This document shows positions 1-8,533 of a stretch of DNA of 64,000 nt, one piece after another. Position 1 is the first letter of the stretch; the number at the start of each line of letters is the position of its first letter. The DNA is from Devosia sp. 2618 (GTDB taxonomy: Bacteria > Pseudomonadota > Alphaproteobacteria > Rhizobiales > Devosiaceae), in the NCBI RefSeq assembly GCF_040546815.1, contig NZ_JBEPOO010000001.1, forward strand, positions 1-64,000. Direction: 5' to 3'. The position numbers and the translations under genes were made by a program. The notes beneath the pieces are model-generated. The model saw only the letters and a program-made list of their open reading frames with translations. It searched no databases and was not told the DNA's origin.

Positions 1-50
1 GCAAGGTCTGCAAAAAACATACGGTTCTCAATACAATGTCGAAATAAATT

Positions 51-86
51 CAAAACCCCCGTTGGCGAAAGCCAGCGGGGGTTTTG
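51..86. terminator. Rho-independent terminator hairpin
   Basis: Sixteen-base arms (51-66 and 71-86) pair around a GAAA tetraloop, with one G-T pair. The outer part of the stem is A-rich on the left and T-rich on the right, as in a bidirectional terminator. The gene it serves lies upstream of the window. Confidence 0.8.
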
Positions 87-402
87 CGTTTGAGCCATGT
101 GTTGGAAGCTTAGGGCAGGCTCGAAGGGACATTGCTGGTGATCCCTGTATCCATCGACGTCGTACACAGCACAGAATGCAGGCGTTCGTCGCGAATGGCG
201 ACGGGCCAGATAATGGCTCGATACCCAGCATTGGCGCACACCTCCCAAGCCCAGCAGGCCTTCCAGCATATCCACCCCACCGAAACGGACCTGGCCCCGC
301 CAACAGCTCTCCCCCCCCCAAAAAAAACCAAACAGCCAAAACTAAAAGTTCATAGTCTCGCCATCCAATCAAAGGCATATGGAATAAAAACAGGATCAAA
401 AT
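87..402. other. Intergenic stretch without a convincing gene
   Basis: Several overlapping open frames occur on both strands here, but none resembles a protein family and none has a good ribosome site. A run of nine C followed by eight A lies at 311-327, which may be slippage-prone. The stretch probably holds the promoter of the channel gene that starts at 403. Confidence 0.5.
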
Positions 403-2547
403 ATGCGCGCACTGATCGTTCTCATCTTCCTGATGTTCACGCCGCTTGCTGCGTTTGCCCAAACGACAGCACCCAGTGCGGATGCCAGCATCGATGAGTT
501 GATCAGCATCATTGAGAATGACGACACGCGCGCTGTCCTGATCGAGCGTCTACGGCAGACGGAAGCCGGCGTGCCTACTGCCCCCGTCGAAGCGCCGCAG
601 GATCTCAGCATTGCGCGGCAGTTGGCTGAATATACCCGTGCCGTGGCAGAGGGAGCGTCCGCGACGTTTCGGTCCTTGGGGCAGGTGGTGTCTGATCTGC
701 AGCAGGGGCTCAGCGGTACCCAGAACGCCGACATCACAGCTTTGGCCAATATCGGCTTTGGCCTGTTAATTGTTGGTGCGGCGCTGTTTGGCAGTTTTCT
801 CATTCTGCGCATCACCGTGTCTTGGCTTGAGGGCTATATCGGGTCGCGCATTGTCGGTCGTGGTTGGTTGTTGCGCATAGCCGGGGCCATTGGTGGCGTG
901 GTGCTCGATCTGGGTGCTGTGTTGCTGGCCTGGGGCATTGGCTATTTCGTTGCCTTGGCGTTTGTGGGCGATAGCCCGGGGCGGATGGGGATCAACCAGT
1001 CGCTGCTGCTCAATGCCTTCATGCTGGTCGAGCTGACCAAGATGGTGGTGCGGGCTATTCTGGCGCCAAGGCATGAGCCGCTTCGGCTTATCCCGGTCAG
1101 CGACAGTAATGCCGCCTATTGGCAGTTCTGGGCCGCGCGGATCATCTCGCTGGTGGGCTATACCTTCCTGTTCATCGCGCCGGTCGTTTCGGCAAATCTG
1201 TCGCCCGGCATCGCTGCAGCGATCCAGGTTTTGGTGATGGCAACGGCCGTGACGATTGGCATCATCATCGTGCTGCAGAACCGCGATGACGTCCGCAACT
1301 GGCTGACCGAGATGGCGCAGACGCGGGGCAATAATGGCTATGGGCAGGCGTTGATCCTGCTTGGTCGATACTGGCACCTGGTGGCCATCGGCTATCTGCT
1401 GGCCTTGCTTGTTGTCTGGTTTGCCAATCCGGAGCAAGCCTTGCCGTTCATGCTCGGTGCGACGCTGCAGTCGCTGATCGCCATTGTTGTGGGCGTTATC
1501 ATTGTTGGTTTCATCGCGCGCTTTGTTGGCATCGGCCTCCGTGTGCCCGACGATATCAAGCAGCGCCTGCCGCTGCTGGAGACGCGCCTGCAGGCGTTTG
1601 TCCCGACTGTGATGCAGGTCGTTCGCTGGGTGGTCATTGTTGGGGTGGTGGTGGCCATTGCGCAGGCCTGGGCGCTGTTCGATTTCGTGGGTTGGATCAG
1701 CAGCGATGATGGGCAGGCGGTTGCCGGTTCGGTGATCTCGGCCATCCTTATCATTCTGGTCTGCTTTGCGATCCATATCGCGATGTCGTCGTGGATCGAG
1801 TACCGGCTCAATCCAAATTTCGGTACGGCACCGACGCCGCGCGAGAAGACGCTGCTTGGCCTGTTCCGCAACGCGGCGACCATCGCCCTTGTGGTGTTTG
1901 GTGTGATGCTGGCACTGGCGCAGATCGGCGTGAATATCGCGCCGCTGCTCGCCGGTGCCGGTGTGATCGGTCTGGCGATCGGCTTTGGCGCGCAGAAGCT
2001 GGTGCAGGACATCATCACCGGCATCTTCATCCAGTTCGAGAACGTGATGAACGAGGGTGACGTGGTGGCCGTCGGTGATAAGTCGGGCGTCGTCGAGAAA
2101 CTGACGATCCGCTCGGTGACCATCCGCGACATGAGCGGCACCGTTCACCTGATCCCGTTCTCTTCGGTCGATCAGGTGTCCAACATGGTGCGCGGTTTCT
2201 CGTTCTACGTGGCCGAGTTCGACGTGGCCTATGACAGCGATATCGAGCAGGTGAAGCAGGTGATGCGCGATGCCTTTGAGGTCGTGATGGCCAGCGAGCA
2301 CCGGGATGTCATCATCGACGTGCTCGATCCGCCAGCGCTGGTGTCGATGACGGCCAATCAGATGAAGCTGCGGTCGCGCATCAAGACGTTGGCTGGCAAG
2401 CAGTGGGGGCCGGGGCGTCTCTATAGCGAGACGGTCAAGCGCCTGCTGGCCGAGCGAGGTATCATGGCGCCGAGCCAGACGATTACCTATCGCAGTGTCG
2501 ATGGCCGCCGTCTGCCGCCGCCAGATGACATGTCTGAATCGGAATGA
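403..2547 (+). CDS. MscS-family mechanosensitive ion channel, large form
   Basis: Inner-membrane channel that should open under membrane tension and release solutes during osmotic downshock. The 714-residue product starts with a signal peptide ending near AFAQ (about residue 20). A periplasmic segment and about ten hydrophobic membrane spans follow. The MscS pore helix and beta domain begin near residue 510, where the Gly/Ala-rich stretch LAGAGVIGLAIGFGAQ and the following QDIITGIFIQFEN are diagnostic. The beta domain (EGDVVAVGDKSGVVE) and the C-terminal alpha/beta domain run to about residue 690. The length and the extra N-terminal membrane spans place it with the large MscM/YbdG-like members rather than the 280-residue MscS. 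It is monocistronic: the next gene on the same strand is about 160 bases away behind a structured leader. Confidence 0.9.
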   Translation: MRALIVLIFLMFTPLAAFAQTTAPSADASIDELISIIENDDTRAVLIERLRQTEAGVPTAPVEAPQDLSIARQLAEYTRAVAEGASATFRSLGQVVSDLQQGLSGTQNADITALANIGFGLLIVGAALFGSFLILRITVSWLEGYIGSRIVGRGWLLRIAGAIGGVVLDLGAVLLAWGIGYFVALAFVGDSPGRMGINQSLLLNAFMLVELTKMVVRAILAPRHEPLRLIPVSDSNAAYWQFWAARIISLVGYTFLFIAPVVSANLSPGIAAAIQVLVMATAVTIGIIIVLQNRDDVRNWLTEMAQTRGNNGYGQALILLGRYWHLVAIGYLLALLVVWFANPEQALPFMLGATLQSLIAIVVGVIIVGFIARFVGIGLRVPDDIKQRLPLLETRLQAFVPTVMQVVRWVVIVGVVVAIAQAWALFDFVGWISSDDGQAVAGSVISAILIILVCFAIHIAMSSWIEYRLNPNFGTAPTPREKTLLGLFRNAATIALVVFGVMLALAQIGVNIAPLLAGAGVIGLAIGFGAQKLVQDIITGIFIQFENVMNEGDVVAVGDKSGVVEKLTIRSVTIRDMSGTVHLIPFSSVDQVSNMVRGFSFYVAEFDVAYDSDIEQVKQVMRDAFEVVMASEHRDVIIDVLDPPALVSMTANQMKLRSRIKTLAGKQWGPGRLYSETVKRLLAERGIMAPSQTITYRSVDGRRLPPPDDMSESE

Positions 2548-2640
2548 TGGGGATGTTGGGGGCTTTAAGGGCGCGTTGACCGCTTTGTGATCGGGGAACC
2601 GGTTAGCCTTAAGCCGGTCTTAATCTGATCGGTTAAAATT

Positions 2641-2699
2641 GTGATACGCGCCAGTTGCGGCACAGCCGGCGCAATCGTGACTTTTTACACGCGTATCAC
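2641..2699 (+). repeat. Inverted repeat in the leader of the transglycosylase gene
   Basis: The ten bases GTGATACGCG at 2641-2650 are perfectly complemented by CGCGTATCAC at 2690-2699, ten bases before the chosen ATG at 2710. The 39-base loop contains a GC-rich inner segment. It could be a large mRNA hairpin near the ribosome site or a protein-binding palindrome. There is no T-run, so it is not a standard terminator. Confidence 0.6.
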
Positions 2700-2709
2700 G
2701 AGGCCCGCC

Positions 2710-3927
2710 ATGAACCCTCCCGCCGGCAAGACCGTTGCCCGATTTTCCCGCTTTTCTGCGCTGGCCCTGGCTGCAGCGCTGAGCCTGACCACTATTGCGC
2801 CGGCCTTCGCCAATAGCGCCGATTTCGTGCGGGGCCTTTGGCCCGCTGCGGAAGCGCGCGGCGTTAGCCGCTCCGCCTACGAAGCGGCCTTTGCGGGTTA
2901 TAACTATTTGCCCAAGGTCATGGATTTAACCAAGAGGCAGCCCGAGTTCAGCCAGACCGTGCAGCAGTATATCGACCGTCGCGTGACCAATGCGCAGGCC
3001 CAGAAGGGGCAGGCAATGCGTTCGGAATGGAACCAGACGCTGACCGGCGCGCAGCAACGCTGGGGTGTGCAGCCGGAAATCGTTTTGGCGATCTGGGGCA
3101 TGGAAACCAATTTTGGTGGCTTCATGGGCGGTGAAAACACCATCCACGCGCTGGCGACGCTGACCGAAGGCGGCTACCGCACGGACTTCTTCCGCGAGGA
3201 ACTGTTGACCGCGCTGCGCATCATTTCCGATGGGCATGTGCAGCCGCGCAATATGGTTGGCTCCTGGGCGGGCGCCATGGGTCACACCCAGTTCATGCCA
3301 TCGAGCTTTATGCGCTATGCGGTCGACTACAATGGCGACGGCAGGAAAGACATCTGGAACTCGGTGCCGGATGCGCTGGGCTCGACGGCAAACTATCTCA
3401 AGAGTTTCGGCTGGCGGCCGGGTGAGACCTGGGGATATGAGGTCAAGCTCCCCAATGGCTTTGACTTTGCGAGGGCTCGCCAGCTCGAGCGTGCGCCGCT
3501 CAGCCAGTGGCAGAGCATGGGTATTCAGCGTGTCTCCGGGCGGGCGTTCCCGCGCGGCGGCGATGTTGGCCGGCTCTATATGCCGGCGGGCGCCAATGGG
3601 CCGGTTTTCTTGCTGCTGCATAACTTTGATGTGATCAAGCGTTACAATAATTCGGACAGCTACGCGCTGGCGGTTGGTCATCTGGCGGACCGTATTCTGG
3701 GTGGTGGCAGCTTTGCACAGGCCTGGCCTTCGGGCGATTATGCGCTGACCAAAACCCAGCGCGCGGAGGTGCAAACCCTGCTCAATCGAGCTGGTTATGA
3801 TGTCGGGTCGCCAGATGGTGTGATCGGTCCCAAGACCCGCGCGGCCGCCATGGCGTACCAGGCACGGGCCGGTTTACCTGCTGACGGACACATCTCCGGA
3901 CGCTTGCTGGATGCGCTGAAACGTTAA
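2710..3927 (+). CDS. Lytic murein transglycosylase, MltB type, with peptidoglycan-binding domain
   Basis: Periplasmic enzyme expected to cleave the MurNAc-GlcNAc bond of peptidoglycan with formation of 1,6-anhydro-MurNAc. The ATG at 2710 is preferred over an upstream GTG at 2641. It gives a clean signal peptide (basic start, hydrophobic core, cleavage near AFANS), and the upstream GTG lies inside an inverted repeat. The SLT_2 catalytic domain covers about residues 40-330. The general acid is Glu132 in WGMETNFGG, and the downstream MGHTQFMPSSF stretch is typical of family 3. A PG_binding_1 domain with QTLLNRAGYDVG and DGVIGPKTRAA lies at about 345-405. No lipobox is visible, so the protein is probably soluble in the periplasm rather than a lipoprotein. 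Confidence 0.92.
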   Translation: MNPPAGKTVARFSRFSALALAAALSLTTIAPAFANSADFVRGLWPAAEARGVSRSAYEAAFAGYNYLPKVMDLTKRQPEFSQTVQQYIDRRVTNAQAQKGQAMRSEWNQTLTGAQQRWGVQPEIVLAIWGMETNFGGFMGGENTIHALATLTEGGYRTDFFREELLTALRIISDGHVQPRNMVGSWAGAMGHTQFMPSSFMRYAVDYNGDGRKDIWNSVPDALGSTANYLKSFGWRPGETWGYEVKLPNGFDFARARQLERAPLSQWQSMGIQRVSGRAFPRGGDVGRLYMPAGANGPVFLLLHNFDVIKRYNNSDSYALAVGHLADRILGGGSFAQAWPSGDYALTKTQRAEVQTLLNRAGYDVGSPDGVIGPKTRAAAMAYQARAGLPADGHISGRLLDALKR

Positions 3928-3970
3928 CCTTTGGTTAACCCTTTGGGATCAACCTGTGGGGGCTTAAGTA

Positions 3971-4009
3971 GAGGGCAGGCAGTCTCCGTTATTCGAGGCG
4001 CCTGCCCTC
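3971..4009 (+). terminator. Hairpin after the transglycosylase gene
   Basis: Ten-base perfect arms GAGGGCAGGC (3971-3980) and GCCTGCCCTC (4000-4009) with a 19-base loop, 44 bases after the stop. There is no T-run, so it may stabilise the mRNA end or be a weak terminator. Confidence 0.45.
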
Positions 4010-4166
4010 GCCCATTGCGGGCCGCCGCTTCCAATACTGCTAACCACAAATGCCGAGTGCCCCGGCTCGTCTATTCCGGGGGGAGGGCTGTTGGCCCGTC
4101 ACCACAAAATCCCCCGCTTTGGCTGATAGCCAGGCTTTTCAGATGCTTTTCGGTCCCTTGAGTCCA

Positions 4167-5165
4167 ATGTCCCCATTGTCCGCCCTACGTCTTTTCATCG
4201 CTGCCGCCGCCCTCGCGCTTCTGCCGGTGCAGGCCTTTGCGCTTTCCATCATGGATCCGTTCAACATTCCCGCGGCCATGGATGGCGGCACGGTCAAGGT
4301 TGGCGACGGCATCGCCTATGCCGATGGTCCGCGCCACAAGCTCGACGTCTATGCGCCTGAAGCGCGCGGCGCTGCGGCGCCGGTCGTGTTCTTCATCTAT
4401 GGTGGCGGCTGGAACCGCGGGGAGCGCTTTGAATATGAGTTCGTCGGGCGCGCTCTGGCGGCACGCGGCTTTGTCACGGTCATCGCCGACTATCGCCTCG
4501 TGCCCGAGGTCAAATATCCCGAATTCCTCGAAGACAGCGCCAATGCGCTGCGTTGGGTGCAGAACAATATCGCCAACTATGGTGGCGACCCCAATCGCCT
4601 GTTCCTCGCGGGCCACTCGGCGGGCGCATACAATGCGACCATGCTGGCGCTCGACCCGTCCTTCTTGCGCGACTATGGCGTCACCATGCCGATCTTGGGC
4701 GTTGCCGCGCTGTCCGGACCTTATGACTTCTACCCATTTGAATATGGCGAAGTGCGCAATGCTTTTGGGTCGGCGGCCAGCCCTGAAGGCACGCAGCCGA
4801 TCAACCTGGTGACCAGCGCGACCCCGCCCATGTATCTGGCGACCGGGACGACCGATCCGATCGTGCGGATGCAGAACACCGAACGGTTTGCCCAAAAGCT
4901 CAAGGATAGCGGCGTCTGGGTGACGACGCGCTATTATGAGGGCTTTGGCCATATGGAGCCGGTGCTGGCGATGGGCGCGATGTGGCGTTGGCGCATGCCG
5001 GTGCTCGACGACATGGTGGCGTTCTTCCAGATGTTTGGCGCCTTCCCGAGCGGCGTGCCCTATGTGGCGGTCGCGCCGAATCCGCCAGAACAATTGCCGG
5101 AGTCCATCGCGCCGATGGATCAGATCATCCAGCAGATGAACGCCATGTTCCAGCCCATCGAGTAG
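4167..5165 (+). CDS. Secreted alpha/beta hydrolase (carboxylesterase-like), paralogue 1
   Basis: Predicted serine hydrolase of the esterase/lipase type, 332 residues from the ATG at 4167. That start gives a standard signal peptide ending near AFALS; upstream ATGs at 4050 and 4143 only add an unlikely leader. The oxyanion-hole region reads FIYGGGWNRGE instead of the usual HGGG. The nucleophile elbow GHSAGAYN puts the catalytic Ser at residue 151. An Asp in ATGTTDPIV and a His in GFGHMEPV complete a likely triad. It is closely related to the protein encoded at 7625-8479, sharing HSAGAYNATMLALDPS, LSGPYDF and TQPIN, but only this copy has a signal peptide. The substrate is unknown; kynurenine formamidase-like enzymes share this fold. 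Confidence 0.85.
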   Translation: MSPLSALRLFIAAAALALLPVQAFALSIMDPFNIPAAMDGGTVKVGDGIAYADGPRHKLDVYAPEARGAAAPVVFFIYGGGWNRGERFEYEFVGRALAARGFVTVIADYRLVPEVKYPEFLEDSANALRWVQNNIANYGGDPNRLFLAGHSAGAYNATMLALDPSFLRDYGVTMPILGVAALSGPYDFYPFEYGEVRNAFGSAASPEGTQPINLVTSATPPMYLATGTTDPIVRMQNTERFAQKLKDSGVWVTTRYYEGFGHMEPVLAMGAMWRWRMPVLDDMVAFFQMFGAFPSGVPYVAVAPNPPEQLPESIAPMDQIIQQMNAMFQPIE

Positions 5166-5181
5166 TTGGATCGAGACAAAG

Positions 5182-5215
5182 AAAAACCGCCCGGAACGTG
5201 TTCCGGGCGGTTTTT
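5182..5215. terminator. Bidirectional terminator between convergent genes
   Basis: Perfect fifteen-base arms (5182-5196 and 5201-5215) around CGTG, with A-run and T-run flanks. It lies between the ends of the hydrolase gene (plus strand) and bfr (minus strand) and can serve both. Confidence 0.92.
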
Positions 5216-5230
5216 TTGTATCTGGCTGAC

Positions 5231-5716
5231 TTAGTCGGCTTCGTCGGCCGAAACGGAATTGAGCTGGCCGTACTTTTCGACACCGATCTTGTCAAGCAGT
5301 TCGAGCTGAGTCTCGAGGAAGTCGATGTGACCTTCTTCGTCGGTCAGCAGGGCTTCGAACAGGTTCTTGGAAACGTAGTCGCCAAGCTGCTCGCACAGTT
5401 CGCGGCTGGCCTTATAGGCAGCGCGGGCGTCGTATTCGCCGGCGAGGTCGGCTTCCAACACTTCCTTGATGGTCTGGCCGATTCGCAAAGGCGCAACGCG
5501 CTGCAGATTCGGATGGCCTTCGAGGAAAATAATGCGCTCGATCAAACGATCGGCGTGGTGCATTTCTTCAATAGACTCTGCGCGTTCCTTCGAAGCCAGC
5601 TTCTTGTAGCCCCAGTCGTCCAGAAGACGAAAGTGCACCCAATACTGATTTACCGCGCCGAGTTCGAGAAAGAGGGCCTCGTTAAGCCGCTCGATGACTT
5701 GTGCTTCGCCTTTCAC
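5231..5716 (-). CDS. bfr: Bacterioferritin
   Basis: Iron-storage 24-mer subunit with ferroxidase activity and inter-subunit haem, in the cytoplasm. I place the start at a GTG at 5716 because GGAG lies six bases upstream and the product then begins [12 protein letters not shown], matching the family start. A GTG four codons earlier would add unusual residues. In the 161-residue protein the ferroxidase ligands Glu18, Glu47 and His50 (EEMHHAD), Glu90, Glu123 and His126 ([10 protein letters not shown]) are present. Met48 in the same EEMHH stretch corresponds to haem ligand Met52 of E. coli; the numbers here count from the chosen start and may shift by one or two. The gene overlaps the end of bfd by 35 bases, so the two are translated from one message. 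Confidence 0.95.
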   Translation of the reverse strand: MKGEAQVIERLNEALFLELGAVNQYWVHFRLLDDWGYKKLASKERAESIEEMHHADRLIERIIFLEGHPNLQRVAPLRIGQTIKEVLEADLAGEYDARAAYKASRELCEQLGDYVSKNLFEALLTDEEGHIDFLETQLELLDKIGVEKYGQLNSVSADEAD

Positions 5717-5993
5717 GACGTACTCCACTCTGTTGCTTTTTAAGCTTGTCTAAGCCAGAGGGAAGCGACACTACGTCGCCAGTCTCCAAGGCTTGCTGCG
5801 AGTGGTAGTTTTCGGTGACGCGGACGATAATGTCCACCACATTCGGCACGCAACCGCTGCATTTGGCACGACGGTTGAGTTCGCTATAGACCTTGGCAGG
5901 CACCACCAGCTGCCAGGGGTCGGCCCTGAGTAGGTCGAGAACAATGTCCTCGATCTCTTTGCTGGTAATCATATTGCACTGGCAGACGAGCAT
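5682..5993 (-). CDS. bfd: Bacterioferritin-associated ferredoxin
   Basis: Small [2Fe-2S] protein that reduces the haem of bacterioferritin so that stored iron is released. The four cluster cysteines are Cys4 and Cys6 (CQC) and Cys45 and Cys48 (CSGC), the CxC/CxxC arrangement of the BFD-like domain. At 103 residues it is longer than the 64-residue E. coli Bfd. The extra C-terminal 40 residues are basic and polar, and their coding DNA overlaps the start of bfr. The bfd-bfr order with overlap supports joint expression under iron control. I see no clear Fur, Irr or RirA box upstream. Confidence 0.9.
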   Translation of the reverse strand: MLVCQCNMITSKEIEDIVLDLLRADPWQLVVPAKVYSELNRRAKCSGCVPNVVDIIVRVTENYHSQQALETGDVVSLPSGLDKLKKQQSGVRRERRSTSHRAA

Positions 5994-6091
5994 GGTGGCT
6001 AGACGGGGTCATGTGGGCTTGCTGGCCCGCATAAAGCGTCCGTATTAGGTGAATGTCAATGTCAGATATTGTCGCGTACCCAGCCGGGCGT

Positions 6092-7477
6092 TCAAATTGC
6101 GGGCTGCGCGTCCAGCCATTGCGTCAGCAGATCTGCCGGCATGGGGCGGGCCATGTGATATCCTTGGCCCTCGTCGCAGCCCAGTTCGCGCAGGTGCTCG
6201 TAGGCGTGTAGCGTTTCGATGCCCTCGGCGCAGACGCGAAAACCAAGGCCGCTGGCGATCATGATGATGTGGCGCAACAGGAAGTCATCGTCGCCGGCTT
6301 CCTTGAGCGGGCGGACGAAGGACTGGTCGATCTTGAGCACGTCGGCCGGAATGCGGGCGAGGTAGCTTAGGTTGGAATAGCCCGAGCCGAAGTCGTCCAG
6401 CGCGACGTCGATGCCGGCCGAGCGCAGGCGCTTGAGTTGCTGGACGGTGCGCGCCGAGTTGGTGGCCAATGTGCCTTCGGTGAATTCGAGTTCGACATTG
6501 CGCGGGGCGAGGCCCACGGCATTGCAGCGGCGCAGCAATTGCTCGTCGAAACCATCTTCAGACAGGTTTACCGGCGACGCGTTGATCGAGATGCGGAGGT
6601 CGTGTCCCGCGTCGAGCAGTTCACGGTTTTGCTGCAGCGCCGTGGTGATAACCCAATCGGTCAGCGGACCAATGAGTGCGGTCTGTTCGGCCAGCGGAAT
6701 GAACTCGGCCGGCGAAATGGCGCCGAGCTCGGGATGGTTCCAGCGGATCAGTGCTTCAGCGCCGTGGCAACGGCCGCTCTTGAGTTGCACGCGCGGCTGA
6801 TAGTGGAGGCTCAACTGATTTGGGCCCGACAAAGCATGCGGCAGATCGGCAAGAATGCGGAAGGCTCGCAGGTGCGCCGCGTCGGAGCGATGATCGTAAA
6901 ACGACAGGCCGGCATCGGTGCGGCGACTGTCCTGCGCCGCCACGAGCGCGGCGCGGAGGGATTCGGCGGCAGGGCGGATGGCTTCGATGGGCAGAAGGCC
7001 GACACCGACATGGGTCTTGATCGGAATCTCGTTGACCGAAATGGCGCCAGCAAAGGCGGCCGCAATCCGTGCGGTCACGCCGGGTATTTCTGCAATGTCA
7101 TCGACCGGTAGCACAAAGGCGAAGCTGAGGACGCTGACGTGGTAGACGGCGACATCATCGTCGAGCAGCGAGCCCAGTAGCGCAGCGCCGGCGCGGACAA
7201 AGTCTTCGGCGAAGGCCATGCCCAGGGCGCGCAGAATTTCGTTGTAGTGCTTGGCTTCAGCCAGAGTGACCAGCACGAGCATGGCGGGGGCATCGTCGTG
7301 CACGAAATTTTCGAACTGTTCGAGAAACTGCAGCCGATTGGGTAGGCGGGTCACATGGTCGTAGCGGCCGAGGCGAACTTGGAGTTCGGATTCGAGGTAG
7401 GCGCGATCAGCCATAGGCAGATCTGCCAGCGCTGCAGCCGTCAGTCCTTCTGCCATCAACATTGCTGGCTGCGCCAA
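6092..7477 (-). CDS. Cyclic-di-GMP phosphodiesterase with degenerate GGDEF and intact EAL domain
   Basis: Cytosolic 461-residue protein without membrane spans. Residues about 40-200 have the fold of a GGDEF domain (YDHVTRLPNRLQFLEQ), but the catalytic loop is replaced by HVSVLSF, so it should not make c-di-GMP. The EAL domain covers about 205-455. Its EAL signature is at 241-243, and SINAS, ELEFTE, DDFGSGYS, LKIDQSF, AEGIET and the QGYH glutamine are all present, so hydrolysis of c-di-GMP to pGpG is likely. The start is a TTG at 7477 with GGGAG seven bases upstream; an internal ATG 15 bases later is the alternative. It is transcribed divergently from the hydrolase at 7625. Confidence 0.88.
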   Translation of the reverse strand: MAQPAMLMAEGLTAAALADLPMADRAYLESELQVRLGRYDHVTRLPNRLQFLEQFENFVHDDAPAMLVLVTLAEAKHYNEILRALGMAFAEDFVRAGAALLGSLLDDDVAVYHVSVLSFAFVLPVDDIAEIPGVTARIAAAFAGAISVNEIPIKTHVGVGLLPIEAIRPAAESLRAALVAAQDSRRTDAGLSFYDHRSDAAHLRAFRILADLPHALSGPNQLSLHYQPRVQLKSGRCHGAEALIRWNHPELGAISPAEFIPLAEQTALIGPLTDWVITTALQQNRELLDAGHDLRISINASPVNLSEDGFDEQLLRRCNAVGLAPRNVELEFTEGTLATNSARTVQQLKRLRSAGIDVALDDFGSGYSNLSYLARIPADVLKIDQSFVRPLKEAGDDDFLLRHIIMIASGLGFRVCAEGIETLHAYEHLRELGCDEGQGYHMARPMPADLLTQWLDAQPAI

Positions 7478-7624
7478 GCGATCGCTCCCACGACCGGTCC
7501 GGCCATGCCACTACTGTGGTCGAGAGGCCTTAAATAGGGATGAATCCGTACGTGTAAGTCTTTCGATGCGAAACATTTTTAGCCGTTAAGCCGTATATTA
7601 CTGACAGGCTTCTACGGGGCAGTC

Positions 7625-8479
7625 ATGGCTATTTCTATTCTCAGCATTATCAACTTCCTCAGCCCCAAAGATCGTGGCTCGCGCAGAATTGCCCATAATG
7701 TCCCTTACGGAGCCGAGGCGCGGCAGCAGTTGGACATTTACGCCCCGCGCGAAAGCGGCGGGCCGAGGCCCGTGGTGTTCTTTATTTATGGTGGGTCGTG
7801 GAGCGACGGCGACCGCAGCAACTACACGTTTGCTGGACGGGCGCTGGCTGCCTTGGGCTATGTGACGGTGATTGCCGATTACCGACTGTTGCCGGAGGTG
7901 GAATATCCCGGCTTCGTTGATGACTGTTCAGCGGCCTTCGCGTGGGTGTGTGAGAACATTTCCAGATATGGCGGTGACGCCAACCGCATTGCATTGATGG
8001 GCCATTCGGCGGGCGCCTATAACGCCACCATGCTGGCGTTGGACCCATCTCAACTGGCGCGCCGGGGACTGCTGTCGCGGGTGAAATGCCTGGTGGGGCT
8101 ATCGGGGCCCTATGACTTTTTCCCGTTTGATGGCCCGATCACGTTGCGCACCTTTGGTGCGGTAAGGGAGCCGCTGGCGACGCAGCCTATCAACCACGTC
8201 GGCGCCGCCACGCCGCCGATGTTTCTGGCGACAGGCGACAAGGACACGCTGGTCTATCCGCGCAATACGGTGGCACTGGCAGCCAAAATCCGTGCGGCGG
8301 GTGGCGACGTTGTAGAGCAACACTACCCTGCGCTCGGCCATCCCGGTCCGCTCATGGCGCTTGGACGACCCGGGCGACGCATGGCGCCGGTTTTGGCGGA
8401 TGTCGCAGACTATCTCGCGGCGTATTTAGGACAGCAGCCGGCACCGGCAAGCGCCCAAAAAGAAAGCCTCACGCAATAG
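7625..8479 (+). CDS. Cytosolic alpha/beta hydrolase, paralogue 2
   Basis: Serine hydrolase of 284 residues with the same architecture as the secreted protein encoded at 4167-5165. The nucleophile is Ser128 in GHSAGAYN, FIYGGSWSDG lies at the oxyanion hole, and the Asp of TGDKDTLVYP and the His of ALGHPGP complete a likely triad. It has no signal peptide, so the two copies probably work in different compartments. It starts with ATG two bases after a GGGGCAGTC stretch. The stop codon lies inside a terminator hairpin. Confidence 0.85.
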   Translation: MAISILSIINFLSPKDRGSRRIAHNVPYGAEARQQLDIYAPRESGGPRPVVFFIYGGSWSDGDRSNYTFAGRALAALGYVTVIADYRLLPEVEYPGFVDDCSAAFAWVCENISRYGGDANRIALMGHSAGAYNATMLALDPSQLARRGLLSRVKCLVGLSGPYDFFPFDGPITLRTFGAVREPLATQPINHVGAATPPMFLATGDKDTLVYPRNTVALAAKIRAAGGDVVEQHYPALGHPGPLMALGRPGRRMAPVLADVADYLAAYLGQQPAPASAQKESLTQ

Positions 8480-8533
8480 CGTGAGGCTCGTAATGAAGTT
8501 CGACAGCAGGGACCCGTTGTCGGGTCCCTTTTT
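8465..8533. terminator. Double terminator between convergent genes
   Basis: Two stem-loops lie between the hydrolase and the RTX gene. The first has ten-base arms AGCCTCACGC / GCGTGAGGCT (8465-8474, 8479-8488) and contains the hydrolase stop. The second has nine-base arms AGGGACCCG / CGGGTCCCT (8508-8516, 8521-8529) followed by T-residues. Confidence 0.85.

Noticed and set aside
87..402. Overlapping frames upstream of the channel gene
   Set aside because: They run through homopolymer tracts and lack ribosome sites and family resemblance.
766..2301. A 511-codon open frame antisense to the channel gene
   Set aside because: Its product is dominated by His, Arg, Asp and Gln with no fold signature. 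It mirrors the codon bias of the channel gene on the other strand.
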